This document shows, piece by piece, positions 12,821 to 25,400 of a DNA stretch of 64,000 nucleotides. Origin of the DNA: Viscum album. Taxonomy: Eukaryota > Streptophyta > Magnoliopsida > Santalales > Viscaceae. The stretch is taken from assembly GCA_963277665.1 (NCBI GenBank), contig OY728133.1, forward strand, positions 387,265,962 through 387,329,961, in the 5' to 3' direction. Positions within the stretch are counted from its first letter, which is position 1, and each line of letters opens with the position of its first letter. The notes under the pieces were generated by a model. It had not been told where the DNA came from and did not search any database. It was given only the letters and a program-made list of their open reading frames with translations. The position numbers and the translations under genes were made by a program.

Positions 12821-14820
12821 TGTAACATACATCCCCTCCTAATTGGATTGAGAATGTAGATGAACATTACATCACCTAAAGAGACATCTCTAATATGCCC
12901 AAGGATGTCAATAAATGCCAAGGGCTTCATTTATAATTGGGGGACGATTTTCACATTGATAACAATCAAAAAAATCGACAGAAAAATAATCCATTATATA
13001 ATTATAGATAAAAATGATGGAAACATCAACATTACAATTATAAAATCAACTAAAAAATTACCACAACATAAGACTACACTAAACCAATTAGAAAATGGAG
13101 GACTATGGATCTAAAAATATCAAAGGAAACTATTACTCCAAATTTCCAAAAAAATCCCTCCTCCAACTCCACCAAACTGCCAAAGTATCACTATGTACCA
13201 CTAGAGAAGTATGATACTTTTCCTTTTTTGTGTCCTGATAAATGATATCTGAAAAAGAAACAATGTTATAATGTATTGGTTAGTAATGCAAATCAATAGG
13301 CTATCATCAAATGAATTCTTTACTCACCCCACTAGGATATAAAATCATTAAATATTTATATAAAACAATTTATATAAAAAAACCTAAATATTTTATATCA
13401 CAATATAAATACGTTCCATAATAACATAGTTTTTTCAAACAATATCAAATTAAATGGAAATAAAAAATGAACTAAAACCATTTTATCAATTCTATTTTTG
13501 GAATAACCCATTCTTTACAACATATCCACACTTCCACTCATGAATGAAACTCAGGCATTCCTATAATCTAAAGTGGTGAGTCATCCTTTCACTAATCTAT
13601 AATATAGTGAAACTCTTTGATGGGGGTTCTTCATGCCCGTATCTTTTCCAATCTTTTGATGGGGGTACATCACACCCTTATTAATCCCAATGCATATGAA
13701 CACACACCACACAATCATTCCAACCAATGCATTCCCAACATATTTCAATATAATAATATTTTTATTGAAACCCATTTATTCCATAAAACAAAACCATCAA
13801 TTATTCTGAAATCATCATTTAATACCATTTTTCCAAAATCTCTTTCCAACAAGACTCAAAACAACCCAATTTCTGAAAACTATCACTCAAGAGGGTTTTC
13901 ACCAATACTTGCATAGTGGATTCAAAATCAATTTCAAGAAAAATAATGAATTTAAAATCAATCCATCATATTCGAGATAGATTATTCTACAGTGTATCCA
14001 CCTACCTTGGGATTTATTGTGAAAATGAAGAATGACACACAAACGCCAATGGAACTGGGTTAAAACTCCAAAAAACCCACCATATATTTATTACCCTATC
14101 ATAAAATCACCAAAAATAATAATAATTTGAATCCAAAATCTTATATCAATCAACCGTGGATGTTGATCTAAGAAACCAAGGGAGATTGTGAAGTAGATCT
14201 AAGATAAACCACCAAGAACCAATAACAACGAACACTTACCATGATAATCTGTCATCAAATCATCAACATAAGCCTCCAGATCATCTTCTTATTCATTAGA
14301 GAATATTCCTTAGCCATTGGGATGATAGAAACTTGAGATAGGGCCGCATAGAATGAAAAATGAGGGCCTTATAGGTATAAACCTATGAGATACAAAATTT
14401 TAGGATCTTATTTTTAACCCTTGCACGGTTAGTCACACATTTTGAAAAACCCAGTGCTAACCATGAAAATACCACTTCTTTAAGGATGGAAATCGCATGT
14501 TTGGATAACTTTGTTTCCAAAACCTTACAACAATCATGTCAAATCCCATTTTAAAAAATCGAACAATCTCTCTTAGGCTTCAGCAATGTTTTTAAAAACT
14601 ATGTGTTGCTTGTGTGCCTTACCTTTATCCCTTCTCTCGTTATGCATAGTTTCTTGTATATATTGAATGTTTTTCACAAAATGTTCACCAATCATGAACC
14701 CATATAAAATCCACAAAAACAATTAAAAAGTATTCAAAACTATCCTATAATTCACCCATAAACATTACACACATAAAAGTATAAAGAAAGTGTTACTTAC
14801 TTGAAACTGGGGGTGCTACA
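12821..14820 (-). repeat. G1 5' LTR
   Basis: The plus strand begins TGTAACATACATCCCCTCCT and ends GGGGGTGCTACA, so the coding strand starts TGTAGCACCCCC. It is 2000 bp, against 2016 bp for the partner at 5583. Internal landmarks are shared throughout. Confidence 0.83.
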
Positions 14821-16156
14821 TCAGTTATATCCATTGGAATTGGAAATTCTATCACTAACTTTATCTTTAAAGGATCAAATGATATTCCATATAGAAAATA
14901 TTGAAAAGAATAGAAACTTCATATAGCCATAATTCACATATGATAAATTTTATATAAAACACCTCTTCTCTAAGAGTCTTAAGAAGGATTTTCAAATGAC
15001 TCTTAAACTAATCATATATTTTGGAGTATATAATGATATCATTAATAAATACAAAAAAAATTTGGACATAATCTATGAATATTTTTTTCATTAAATCCAT
15101 ATAAACATTGCTTGAAGTAATCAATCTAAAGGGATTACTATAAATTTTTTGTGTCCATACCACATTCAAAATTCCATCATTGAATTATCATCATTCATTC
15201 CTTTGAGTTAATGATACCCACAATAATGATCAATATTAGAAAAACATTGAGCTCTCTGTAGTTTACTAAATAAGACATCAATATAGGGAAAATGGTACTT
15301 GTTATTTATTGAAATCGCATTGATTCACCTTTAATCAATGGACATATTTTTCCAACAATTATTCTTATTAACAAAAACAATAGGGGATCCCCATGGTGAA
15401 GCACTATAGAACATAAATCCCTTATCACACAACTTCTATAGTTGTTTCTTTAGTTCCACTAATTCCACTATAGACATCTTATTTGGAGTCTTAGATATAT
15501 GATTTTCATTAGGGAGGATATCAATGGAATACACAAATTCATCCTCATATGGATATACATGTAGATATTTATGAAAAACATCAATGTATTGTTATATATT
15601 AAGAATATCCTCTATTCTAAGGATTCCTTTCACATTCATCGATTTTATTTTCTCTTCCTCTCCAAGAATATCACTATGAAGAGCTATTAGAGGTGGATCC
15701 AAACATGATTCAGGTGATATAGTCTCCCCAATAAAGAAAAGGGATTCCATATCTTCATCATAAATCGTAACCTCATTATCTTGATAAAAAAATTTTATTA
15801 CAATTTAAAATACAATCCATATAAAGGATTATATCAATGTTAATGAAAAGAAAATAATCATGTTTTAAAATAGGGTATGTCTATCTGTAATAATGGTAAC
15901 TGAATGAAACATAATTATTTTAATAAGATTTCCACCTGGAATCTGGATTGAAAACTCTCTTTATAGGGTTCAAAGGAAATATATAATTTTGTTGTAAAAT
16001 ATAGAAGATACAAAATAGTTTGAAGATCCATAATCAAATAAAGAATTTTCTAAATGTTATATTGGAATCAATGTACCTTCCACCACATTTTTGGAACTAA
16101 AACCTTAGTTGTAGTAGTCTCATAGGCATGGCCTTATCCCCTTAGCATAATATATT
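14821..16156 (-). pseudogene. pol: G2 gypsy pol fragment: RT and protease
   Basis: On the minus strand, 15290-15420 reads SPWGSPIVFVNKNNCW then MSID-stop, followed by NNKYHFPYIDVLFSKLQ, matching gypsy RT (family form [27 protein letters not shown]). The active site at 15023-15049 reads FINDIIIYS, with the first Asp changed to Asn. At 16024-16041 LFDYGSSNYF is a degraded retropepsin active site (family form LIDSGASHSF). The fragment continues leftwards at 5582 beyond G1, and is bounded on the right by CACTA-1. Confidence 0.82.
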
Positions 16157-17006
16157 CACTACTGGAAAACTAACATATACCAACGGTTGGGAACTGTTGG
16201 TATATGCTTCCAAACAGTTGGTATATCCTATACCAACGGTTTGGAGAACCGTGGCCAAGTAAGTCGTTGGGATAGGTCTATACCAACGGTTTTCCCAAAA
16301 CCATTGGTATAGACCTATCCCAACGGTTTTGGAAACCGTTGGTATAATTAATATGAAAATCTTTACCAACGGTTGTGGAACCGTTGGTATATGTATTTCA
16401 AAAAAAAAACATTCGCTGGGATTTGATCCCAGCACCCCTAGTTTATTATTGAACGACTTAACCACTAACCTAACATGACTTTTGTGTATATAATTACATA
16501 AATATATATATGTATTCTCATAATTATATTAAATTTTGATTTATATAATGTTCTGGGTAAGAAGAAATGATAAAAAATCAAAGGATCTATACCAATGGTT
16601 TTGACAAACGTTGGAATAGATTTTGAGCCTGGATTTGATTCCGGCCGAAGGTTGATTCATGGGTGACCTCTCCCAACGGTTTTGGCAAACCGTTGGGAAA
16701 GGTCCCCACAATGTGGGTTTTTCCAATGGTTTGGCGAAAACCATTGGGAAAGGGTATACCTTTCCCAATGGTTTGGCGAAAACCATTGGGAAAGGGTATA
16801 CCTTTCCCAACGGTTTTCCAAAACCGTTGGGAAAGGTCCCCACAATGTGGGCTTTCCCAACGGTTTGCCCAAACCGTTGGGAAAGGTGGCCTCAAAGTGG
16901 GATTTCCCAACGGTTCGGCCAAACCGTTGGGAAAGGGAACCTATACCAACGATTTTTATGAACCGTTGGTATAGAAGCGTTGGGAAAGGTCAGATTTCCA
17001 GTAGTG
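16157..17006. mobile_element. CACTA-1: 850 bp non-autonomous CACTA transposon
   Basis: Termini are CACTACTGGAAAACTAAC and, inverted on the right, CACTACTGGAAATCTGACC. The 3 bp TSD is ATT (16154-16156 and 17007-17009). The interior is packed with palindromic subterminal repeats: TATACCAACGGTT with AACCGTTGGTATA on the left, CCCAACGGTTTTGG with AACCGTTGGGAAAGG on the right. It also has a tRNA-like segment (16413-16475) and a short AT-rich core. It encodes no transposase. Long open frames on both strands at 16541-17047 arise only because the repeat unit lacks stops. Confidence 0.93.
16413..16475 (-). other. tRNA-like segment (Pol III A/B-box-like) inside CACTA-1
   Basis: On the minus strand CTGGG-ATCAAAT-CCCAG makes a perfect 5 bp stem with a 7 nt loop, the geometry of a tRNA T-arm, at 16416-16432. 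About 25 nt upstream, TTAGGTTAGTGGTTAAGTCG resembles an A box and D-arm. A full cloverleaf with acceptor stem is not evident, so this is a tRNA-derived relic rather than a tRNA gene. Confidence 0.6.
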
Positions 17007-18174
17007 ATTGTAGGTTCCCTTTATACTTGGGATATTTGTTTGAATAATGAACCATCTCTTTATAGATGAGTTATAGGATATTATTAGTTTATTTGTTTAC
17101 CTGACATTAAATAGCGTTATGACCCCATTCTCTACCATTTTAAAAATATCATGTTCATATTAAGAAATTACCTAGGTGTTTATTTATATAATTATCACAT
17201 GTCGAAAATTATATACTCCATTTATAAAAATTTATCCCATTTATTATTTCTTAGTGAATAGTTTTCCTCTTCCTTTCTTAACTTCTCTTAACGATATAAA
17301 ACATAGAAATTTCATTCTCTGTCTTGATGGTACATGATACAATATCATCATAGGATGATTTTTTTTGGAAAATTAGTTCCCTTCAGCATAATATTATTAA
17401 AGAAATAATGAATATTTCTTTTTGTAATTCATTTGACGTTCTAATAATTTCAGACTAATCATGTAAATTTATCCACATAATCTGCCACAGATTACTCTTC
17501 CTTCTACTTTAAAGTGAGGAACATTCTACCCATTCAAGTTCATTGTTTTCAAAGAAGTTATTTCTCAATTAATATCAGTATAAATTTTATCTGTTCTATA
17601 ATTTATATTTATCCAACCACTATAGTGTTCAGGATAAATGAACATCATTGATCAACATCTTCTTTCAGATAATATAGTTCTAGAATAACCTTTTCTATTT
17701 TATTACTTACTATAGATAAGAATATCTTTCCAAGGGACTGAATCGATGGTTAATATCACAACTAACTTGTAGTTCTATTAAAATATAGAGGCTTATATTG
17801 ACTAAGGTGATCCAACATAGGAAACTATTATTATAGAATAATAGGTTTATCTATAGATTCAAGGTTATTCATCATAAACTGAGTCAGCATCCCTAATATG
17901 GAGATGGCCTATTCAGTTCCAACACTAGGTAAATTAGATTTCTCAATATGGAAATATCTACATTTATTATGGGTGTTGATTCCATTTCTTCTTTTATGAT
18001 TCATATCTAAACAATGAAAAAAAACTAACTTAGATCGTAATCATCATGAATATTTGGGAATAAATTAAAAAGCCCAGATTTGGTAAAATTTCTCACACAC
18101 CTCATGTTATTTTCATAAATATTATGTTAGATATGTTCTTTTAAAATATATTACCCATGGTTCATACTAGATCT
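17007..18174 (-). pseudogene. G2 presumed gag and leader region
   Basis: This interval lies between the G2 protease (left of CACTA-1) and the G2 primer binding site, where gag must have been. I could not recover a convincing gag motif, and the sequence is full of stops in all frames. The call rests on position only. Confidence 0.4.
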
Positions 18175-18187
18175 AGCTTTGATATCA
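18175..18187 (-). other. G2 primer binding site
   Basis: The minus strand reads TGATATCAAAGCT two bases inside the LTR terminus (GTTGTTACA). It is a close relative of the initiator-Met site TGGTATCAGAGC. Confidence 0.65.
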
Positions 18188-18189
18188 AT

Positions 18190-20721
18190 TGTAACAACCT
18201 TAGTCCTGTAACCTAGAGATGGTGTTTACTTTATTACATTTGTATAAGATACAAAGTATTACACCACATTGGATCAATTAGTTTAGAAGCCTTAGAAAAC
18301 TTGATACGTACATGATTCTGATATTACATTGGAAATGTATAAAAAATATCATAAGAAATATTCTTACATCCTTTACATAATTTAAAATTTCATTCTTCAT
18401 ATCCTAGGAAAATAAAAACAAATAATGGGGGAGAATCGATTCTCACTATGAGTTATGTATAGTTGAAGCTATAATGAGTAAATAAGGCCTAATCAATATG
18501 GAAGGTCAGATAATCAAAACATATTCCATTCAATCAACAACATGATATCAATAAAAACCCATAGATAATATAAAAATAAAAATAGCTTGGATAAAAAAAT
18601 GAATTCTTAATAATGTAAATACACAATTGTAGATATTCATGATCGATGCCTCTTAACCAAGATATCATGAATCATACCATTAAGGCCTCTCAACCATGAA
18701 AAAATTCATAATAAATCCATAGGTGTAAACCAAATACAATTTTAATATAGAATGCCATATATTTTGTCCCATGAGATCTATAAATACATCAAGGGGATAT
18801 CTATAACCATGACCCACCTATAACTTTTACATACAATTCATTCCTCATATTTTGAATAATCTATACAATTCATTCTAAAAATGCGTTATAAGTTAAAAAT
18901 TATTTTATTGAAAAGAGAATATGGAAAAAAATTCATCTTTATAACCATACTAGAGAAATAATTAAGATAATATCACTGTATAATATCCCAAATAATATCA
19001 GTGGGTAATGTCATTGATGAAAATAGATTTATAATATCACTAGGTCCTTTATTGGGGAAAATACAATGTTTTTTAAAAAAACATTTAAAATATGTTTTTG
19101 AGAATATTAGAAAGAAATTTTCCATTTAAAATAAAGAGGGAAAATTTTAGCAATACTCGCATAAAATTTTATTTCTGATGGTGTAAAATCCATTAGTATG
19201 GTGTATGTTTAAACAAATATTATGTTCACACCTTTGGTAAAAAGTACCTCGTTTAGAAAATAATGTAATGATTATTTTATTAAAAATTTTATATGATGTC
19301 AAACATGGGTAAAAATGAATTTAATAAATCTCTTTAGAATATTAAAAATATTCGTGAAACTTTTTTAACGAAAATATGGATATGGAATAAAAAGAGTTTG
19401 AATGAAGTCTTTAAAATAAGACTTTTAATGGATAGTCTCTTACATGTAACTTACTTGATAAATCTTGATCCAACAAGATATGAAATGAAAAAAAACGTGT
19501 AAAAAATAAAATAACCATATTAGAAGAAAATATATGGGTTTTAAGTTATTATTATCATAAAATTTTCCCAATAGAAATATGAATATAAACAATACCAAAA
19601 TAAAATGAGATTATAATAGAAAATTGTTACCTGATGTCTAACTTGATTTGTAAGTGATCTTAAACTTTAGTATAATAAATCTAAATTTATTATAATTACA
19701 TAAAAGAACTATATTAATAATAATAATATCATATATGATCCTGTTATAACATTTCAATATCACATTATTAATAATTCATTATAAAAATCATTATTTCTGA
19801 GAATTAATTGTTTTGTTTTCATATAAGTTTTTGTTTTTTAGTTTCGGTCCTTGAAACTATCCCACTGTTCGATAATATTATTTCATAGTAATGATATAAA
19901 TATAATATCTATTATTCCTATAAATATTTATAATAATTCTAGAATGGTGATTATGAAGAATGAATCAAATCTCTTCATGGAAGTGGTAGTCCACATGCAT
20001 GAAAAAGAGACATTATCATTTTTTAATGGATGGAAAGATATGAAGACAAATGATATATAATATTTCAAGAATAATAATTATGTAAAAAAATATTATATAT
20101 ATATATTTTAATTAGTAACATATTTATTACCATCAAACTGATGTGGTGATAAATAATGATTTACACCTCTTTGTGGAGATGGTTGGACCTACATATGAAC
20201 AATTGATGTTTTCATTTTCCATATAATGGAAAGCATATTAATAAGGGTTACTCCACTAGAATAATAACCCTTATAGATATTAAAGATTCCAAATTTATTA
20301 TATGAACATGTTTATAGATGATTTAATGGGGGTAGAATATGAAATAATAGGAAAACACTCCATTAAGAACTATAAATCTTATTCAGACAACCTCCTTAGA
20401 TTTATACCAAAATATTTCCCATGATGCTATTACAATCAATCCAATACCTCTAATACATGGGGAGGGATATTAGAAATTTATTTTTTTATGTATTTGGAAA
20501 AATAATTGTATCTTTTACTATATATAAGATATGATATATGGCGTCCTTTAATAAGTGGGGGAGAGGACAGACATGGGATTTCTCAAATTATATGGATAAA
20601 ACAAACTCATAGTAGAAGCTGATAAGGGTATGATTTAATTACAACTAACCAGTAGGGTTTATGTATATTTTTCTATCATATTTATGACTTACCCTTTTAG
20701 TTTTAACCGTTTGAACCTATT
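18190..20721 (-). repeat. G2 5' LTR, first segment
   Basis: The plus strand starts TGTAACAACC at 18190, next to the PBS. The segment shares landmarks in the same order with the LARD-family LTRs: CTTCATGGAAGTGGTAGTCC near 19975, a second box near 20163, and a TATA-like CTTATTAAAGG on the minus strand at 20545-20555. It is interrupted by CACTA-2 at 20725. An open frame at 19851-20060 covers these repeat landmarks and is not taken as a gene. Confidence 0.6.
20545..20555 (-). promoter_or_regulatory. TATA-like box of G2 LTR
   Basis: The minus strand reads CTTATTAAAGG after a CCCCCA run. It aligns with CTTATAAAAGG in three related LTRs at 26708, 35172 and 56639. One substitution weakens the TATA core. 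Confidence 0.5.
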
Positions 20722-20724
20722 TTA

Positions 20725-22397
20725 AACTAGTATATAAATTGTCTTTAACATCGGTTTTATTAATTTTAATGTTGGTTTTTAACCGATGTTGAAGCCCCTG
20801 ACATAAAAAATATGACTTATGACGTCATTTTTTATAAAACAATCCCAAAAGGGATTGAATTATATTTTTTAATCATTATTTTACAAAACCAATTCCAAAA
20901 ATACTCATCGGTATCATTTTTGGCACTGGTTTTTGAAGATACAGATGTCAAAAAAGTTTAAAAAAACTGGCGTCAGTTTTTAAATAAACCGACCCCAAAA
21001 AGGAAACAAAATTAGTGTAATTTTTTTAGAAAACTGACACGGTTAATGAAACGATTTTATTCTAAGTATTATATAATTTTCTGTGCTTTTATTTTACTAG
21101 TCATGGAGCTAAAACAGAGTAACGAATAAAAACGTATTGTCATCGGAAGTTGAACATCTCAAAGGTTCCAGAGACACAACTCATATCAAATAAAATAATA
21201 GAAGCTTTAATGATAATTACATACACCAAATTAATTAAAATAAACTTATGGATTCAACCATATTTCAATTCTTTTAGGAGTTTCTTTCAAAATTATATGT
21301 TGTTTATCATCTTGTCACTTACTTTTGGGGTAGAACTGATATAGAAATGAAAATGGTGATCAATAATGAATGTTGCACACCAGTTGGTAAATCTCATCTG
21401 GATGTTTTATATTTGTAACTCAATCATATGTATAAATCATTATTATAAAAAATTATCATAGGGATGTTTATTAATGAAGTAAAATAATAATAATTAAATT
21501 AAATGATTATAATAGATACTATTTTCAAATACTTGTTTGAAGCCGCCTTGAAAACATGATTGAATCGAAGGGGTAAAAAATAATGAATGAAATGGAAAAT
21601 AGACTTATATATAGTAGAAAAAAATATATTCAAAAATATGGAATTAATATTTAGATGGGCTTTAAAAAAGTGAAATAAGAATTTTGAAAAAAATTGAAAT
21701 ACTGATATCACAACGTTTCAGATTCTTTTTGGCATTGGTTTTGTGTAAAACTGATGCAAAATTGGATTTACATTGGTTTTCAAAAAAATCAATGAAAAAA
21801 ATTTCAATAAATATCATTTCTGGTATTGTTTTAATAAAAAAGATTCAACAAAGGTGAAAACAATATTTGTTTTCTTTAGTTTCTTAAAAACCTGGTGCCA
21901 AAAAGCCAAAAAAATTATCAGTTTATTAAAAAAATTGACGTCAAAAATTTAAAAAAATATAGTTCTATTATCATTTTTGGTAAACAATAAACACCAAAAA
22001 TTAAATATATTTATTTTAATGTTTTAGATCATTTCTTAAGCTTTGGTTTTATTGGTTGTAAGTTATGGATTTAATGTTTTGGCCCTCAAAATATGGACTT
22101 ATTTAAGACTTATATTTGAGAATTTCAACTTCTGAAATCCAGAATTTTTAATTTGTAACTCCATTTTAGCTCTATGACCTCTCAAATAGAATCTTAAAAA
22201 ATTATCTAATATATTGTAAAAAAATTATTTTTGGCACTGGTTTTTGAAAAATACGATGCAGATTTTATTTTATTTTACATTTTTTCATCGATATTTTAAA
22301 AACAAATTCAATAAAAAATCCACAAAAATATTTTTCATCTGTTTATAATAAACTAATGTCATATTTTTCAACATTAAATATCATTTTTCTAATAGTG
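20725..22397. mobile_element. CACTA-2: 1.67 kb non-autonomous CACTA transposon
   Basis: The left end is AACTAGTATATAAATTGTC. The right end, inverted, is CACTATTAGAAAAATGATA. About 20 of the first 29 positions agree, and a 3 bp TSD, TTA, flanks it (20722-20724 and 22398-22400). The interior holds inverted and direct subterminal motifs such as ACATCGGTTTT/AACCGATGTT, TTTTTGGCACTGGTTTTTGAA and TGACGTCA-like pieces. No transposase code is visible. The leading C of the left terminus has changed to A, so the copy is probably immobile. Confidence 0.82.
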
Positions 22398-22400
22398 TTA

Positions 22401-23517
22401 CCCTGACCTAGCGTTTTGAATATTTAACATGGTTTTCATTCTATATAACCTTAAATTAAGATGACATTATTACCTAATATTTATTATGATAATGAAACAT
22501 ATTGAATCAATTTTAATTGATTAAAATTATATAAGTGTTATAAATTAATTTTAATATAAGTTTTCAAAATATGAAAAAAAAAATTTAGAAGAATGTTTGT
22601 TTTAAACATTAAAATAATTTTACAAAACAATAAAGTATAATTCTTATTTCAGTAAAATTATTTATATTTTGGTAAATAATAAATATTTATTTACCTTTAA
22701 AACCAAATAAAAACTAAAATGTACAGTGTAAATACTTCATTTAAATAAAATAACAAAAGCAGTTTTTATTTGAAAAAAAAATACTTATATTCCCAAAATT
22801 TTATGCATATATTTTTATCGTCAACGGTGTATTTTTATATTATTTATATTAATTATTTAATATAAATTTGGTCTATAAAAAATTATTCACATACCATTAT
22901 GTTATTTTAATATCCTTATTTTTTCATTAAAGTGGTAGTTTTTTTAAAATAAATTCTCAAAAGTTAACTAAAAAGAACCTATTTTTGAAATAAAAACATA
23001 AAAATCTATCATAAGTTAATTTTGATATCCTGAATTGAGAAATGAAATTAATTTATTCAAATTAAATTCCTAAAATTTAGGAAATTCAAGTTTTAGTCAC
23101 ATTCTTAATCAAATATCATTGCATTATTTTATTATTTCATTAGTAATAATATCATAATTACTATAATTGAATCTCAAGCATTAAAATATAAACCATGTAA
23201 AATAAAATTTGTTCATAATACAAAATATTTCTCATAGAATGGAATTTGATATGAGATACCAAAACCATATTTTTTTCATTTGATGTAGATGCCACTAAAT
23301 GATTAAACATTATATTTCTTTGTCAATCAAATGAATAACAAGAAGGACATGGTAAATTATAGTCATTCGGTAGAATATGTAAACCACATAATGAAATACG
23401 GTGTTCAATATATAATATATCTCAATGGATGAAAATTAAGATATGAAAACCCTTGTCTTTTAATCCTGAATTCCTTGAATGATATCATACACCCTACATA
23501 AAAAATATAAACATATT
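22401..23517 (-). repeat. G2 5' LTR, second segment (inferred)
   Basis: AT-rich sequence between CACTA-2 and the solo LTR. It is assigned to the G2 LTR by position only. No coding frame or independent terminal motif is seen. Confidence 0.4.
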
Positions 23518-24819
23518 AATCATGCAAGGCCCCATCCTTAAGCATTACATAATATTGAGTTTTGATCATGAATTTAATTTCTTTTATATTGATGATCTTT
23601 TTGAGATTAGTGTTTTAAATAATTAAGTAATAATTATTACATTACATCTCATAAATTACAACATAAACACTTCTACTCTATCCATTTTGATTAAAAATAA
23701 TAAAACTACTTAAATAAAACAAGAATTGTTTTCTAGATAAATATATTACTAAATTATTCCTTTCTCTTACCCTTCCTTATACCCAGTGAAAAATATTTCT
23801 AAAAATTGGTATCAGCATTGAAAACTCAAAAATGGATATAAAACAAGGAAAGAAAACATTGGTTTATGAACACATAAAAATATATGAAATCAATATTTTC
23901 AGTCATAAAACATAATATCATTAAGATACCTCATGAAATTATAATAACTGTGAGTAAATAATAGAAATAATAAATCATAAAGGTAACTTGTGGCATCTAT
24001 AACATACTTACATTGTAGCTTTCACAGCTACATAGGGAGTAACCTTCATGGTTACGTTTGGAATATACATCACAATATATTCCCCAAATCTCTTATGAGA
24101 AACCTTAATGTTTTAATCTATAATGTGATCCAATGCATTGGGGAGATATCATTGGATCATATGCACTTGGTTTGTCACAAAACCAGCAATATACTAATTA
24201 AATTCCCATGAACAAAAACATAATCATAACACATAAAAAAGCATAAAGGGAAAATAACATTTTCAATTTGAAATCGCATTTCATCTTTACAATATGCACA
24301 CTCATAAATGAAAGAACATTAAATATGTATCTTATACATGAATACCTAATATAAACATAAAATAGAGAAGTTCCATTCATGATGTATATATAAAAAACAT
24401 TCAATGTAATTTAAATAATCAATAACCTTTTAAAAAACAATTAAATCATTTTAAAATAATATTTTTAAATCAAAGTGTATCATACCACTTTGAATCTTTT
24501 TAAAGGAATTTAGTCTTCGAAACATTCATGTTCATATAAATATGTTCTTAAAATAATATTGAAAACATGGACATGAAATAGAAGGATTTATAAGTTTAAA
24601 ACAATAAAACATATAAATAGATGTTTTAATGAAAGAGTCTCCTACCACTTGAGAAAATAATTTAATAATAATAAGTAAATAGTAACATTATGAAAACATA
24701 TAATGTCAATATAATAAGGTTATACATGATATAATATGTCAAAGGGTAGTATATACACCATAAAAAAGTGAATTGGTTCATAACTATAAATAAGTCTCAA
24801 TAGAATGTAAATTGAGACG

Positions 24820-25400
24820 AAATCCCCTACAAAGATCGTATTTGTAGGTTAAAGATAAATAAATGATATAATTATGTGTGAAAAATATAAATACACCCAA
24901 TATAAGTGGATATTTATTATAAAACAATCAGAGGTCATTCTCACATATTCTTGTAAAAAACCGATGATATGGATATTGAACTCAACGAAATGAGTTTGAA
25001 TTAATATTTCCCTTACAAAGTTCTTATAAATGACATAAGAATTTATCAATGGGGTGATTATGTGTAAAAAAAATATATCCACACCATGTGATTTGGAAAT
25101 TAATATATAAATAAATAAATAAATATTCCATACAAAATTATGACATAATAAAATCAAAGAAGTATCCGTAAACCCAATAAGTAGAAATTGAGTTTATAAA
25201 TTCCCTTACAAAGATCATATTGTTAACAAAATAGATGAATTATGTGTATTCACTATAATTAAACATAAATAAAGGAAAAATAAAATATATAATATCTAAA
25301 TTTATTTATCACATTATCATAACCTGTCATAATCAAGAAATATAAGATTAACCCAAAAATGGAAATTGGGTTAAGAAGTTCCCATACCTTGAATCCAACT
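24820..25400 (-). repeat. Tandem units of about 185 bp in solo LTR
   Basis: A TTCCCTTAC-like motif recurs at about 24823, 25007, 25200 and 25379, with similar flanks (AAATTGGGTT before, AAAGATC after). The spacing is 179-193 bases. This is the diverged equivalent of the six-unit arrays at 33085 and 54537. Confidence 0.65.

Larger units (their letters stand above)
5583..14820 (-). mobile_element. G1: complete but decayed Ty3/gypsy element
   Basis: Two direct LTRs (5583-7598 and 12821-14820, about 2.0 kb each) flank a 5.2 kb interior. The interior carries, on the minus strand, gag, zinc knuckle, protease, RT, RNase H and integrase remnants. Flanks 5578-5582 (TAAGT) and 14821-14825 (TCAGT) fit a 5 bp TSD with one change. 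The element splits the G2 RT/RNase H region. The pol order of protease, RT, RNase H, integrase is that of Ty3/gypsy. Every domain holds stops or frameshifts. Confidence 0.85.

Noticed and set aside
16541..17047. Four overlapping open frames of 100-121 residues on both strands
   Set aside because: They are produced by a stop-free palindromic tandem repeat inside a CACTA element. The same peptide motif appears in all frames.
24849..25157. 102-residue minus-strand frame and similar ones at 32961-33203 and 54460-54684
   Set aside because: They recur only because they lie in homologous LTRs. The residues drift freely and there is no start or domain in common.
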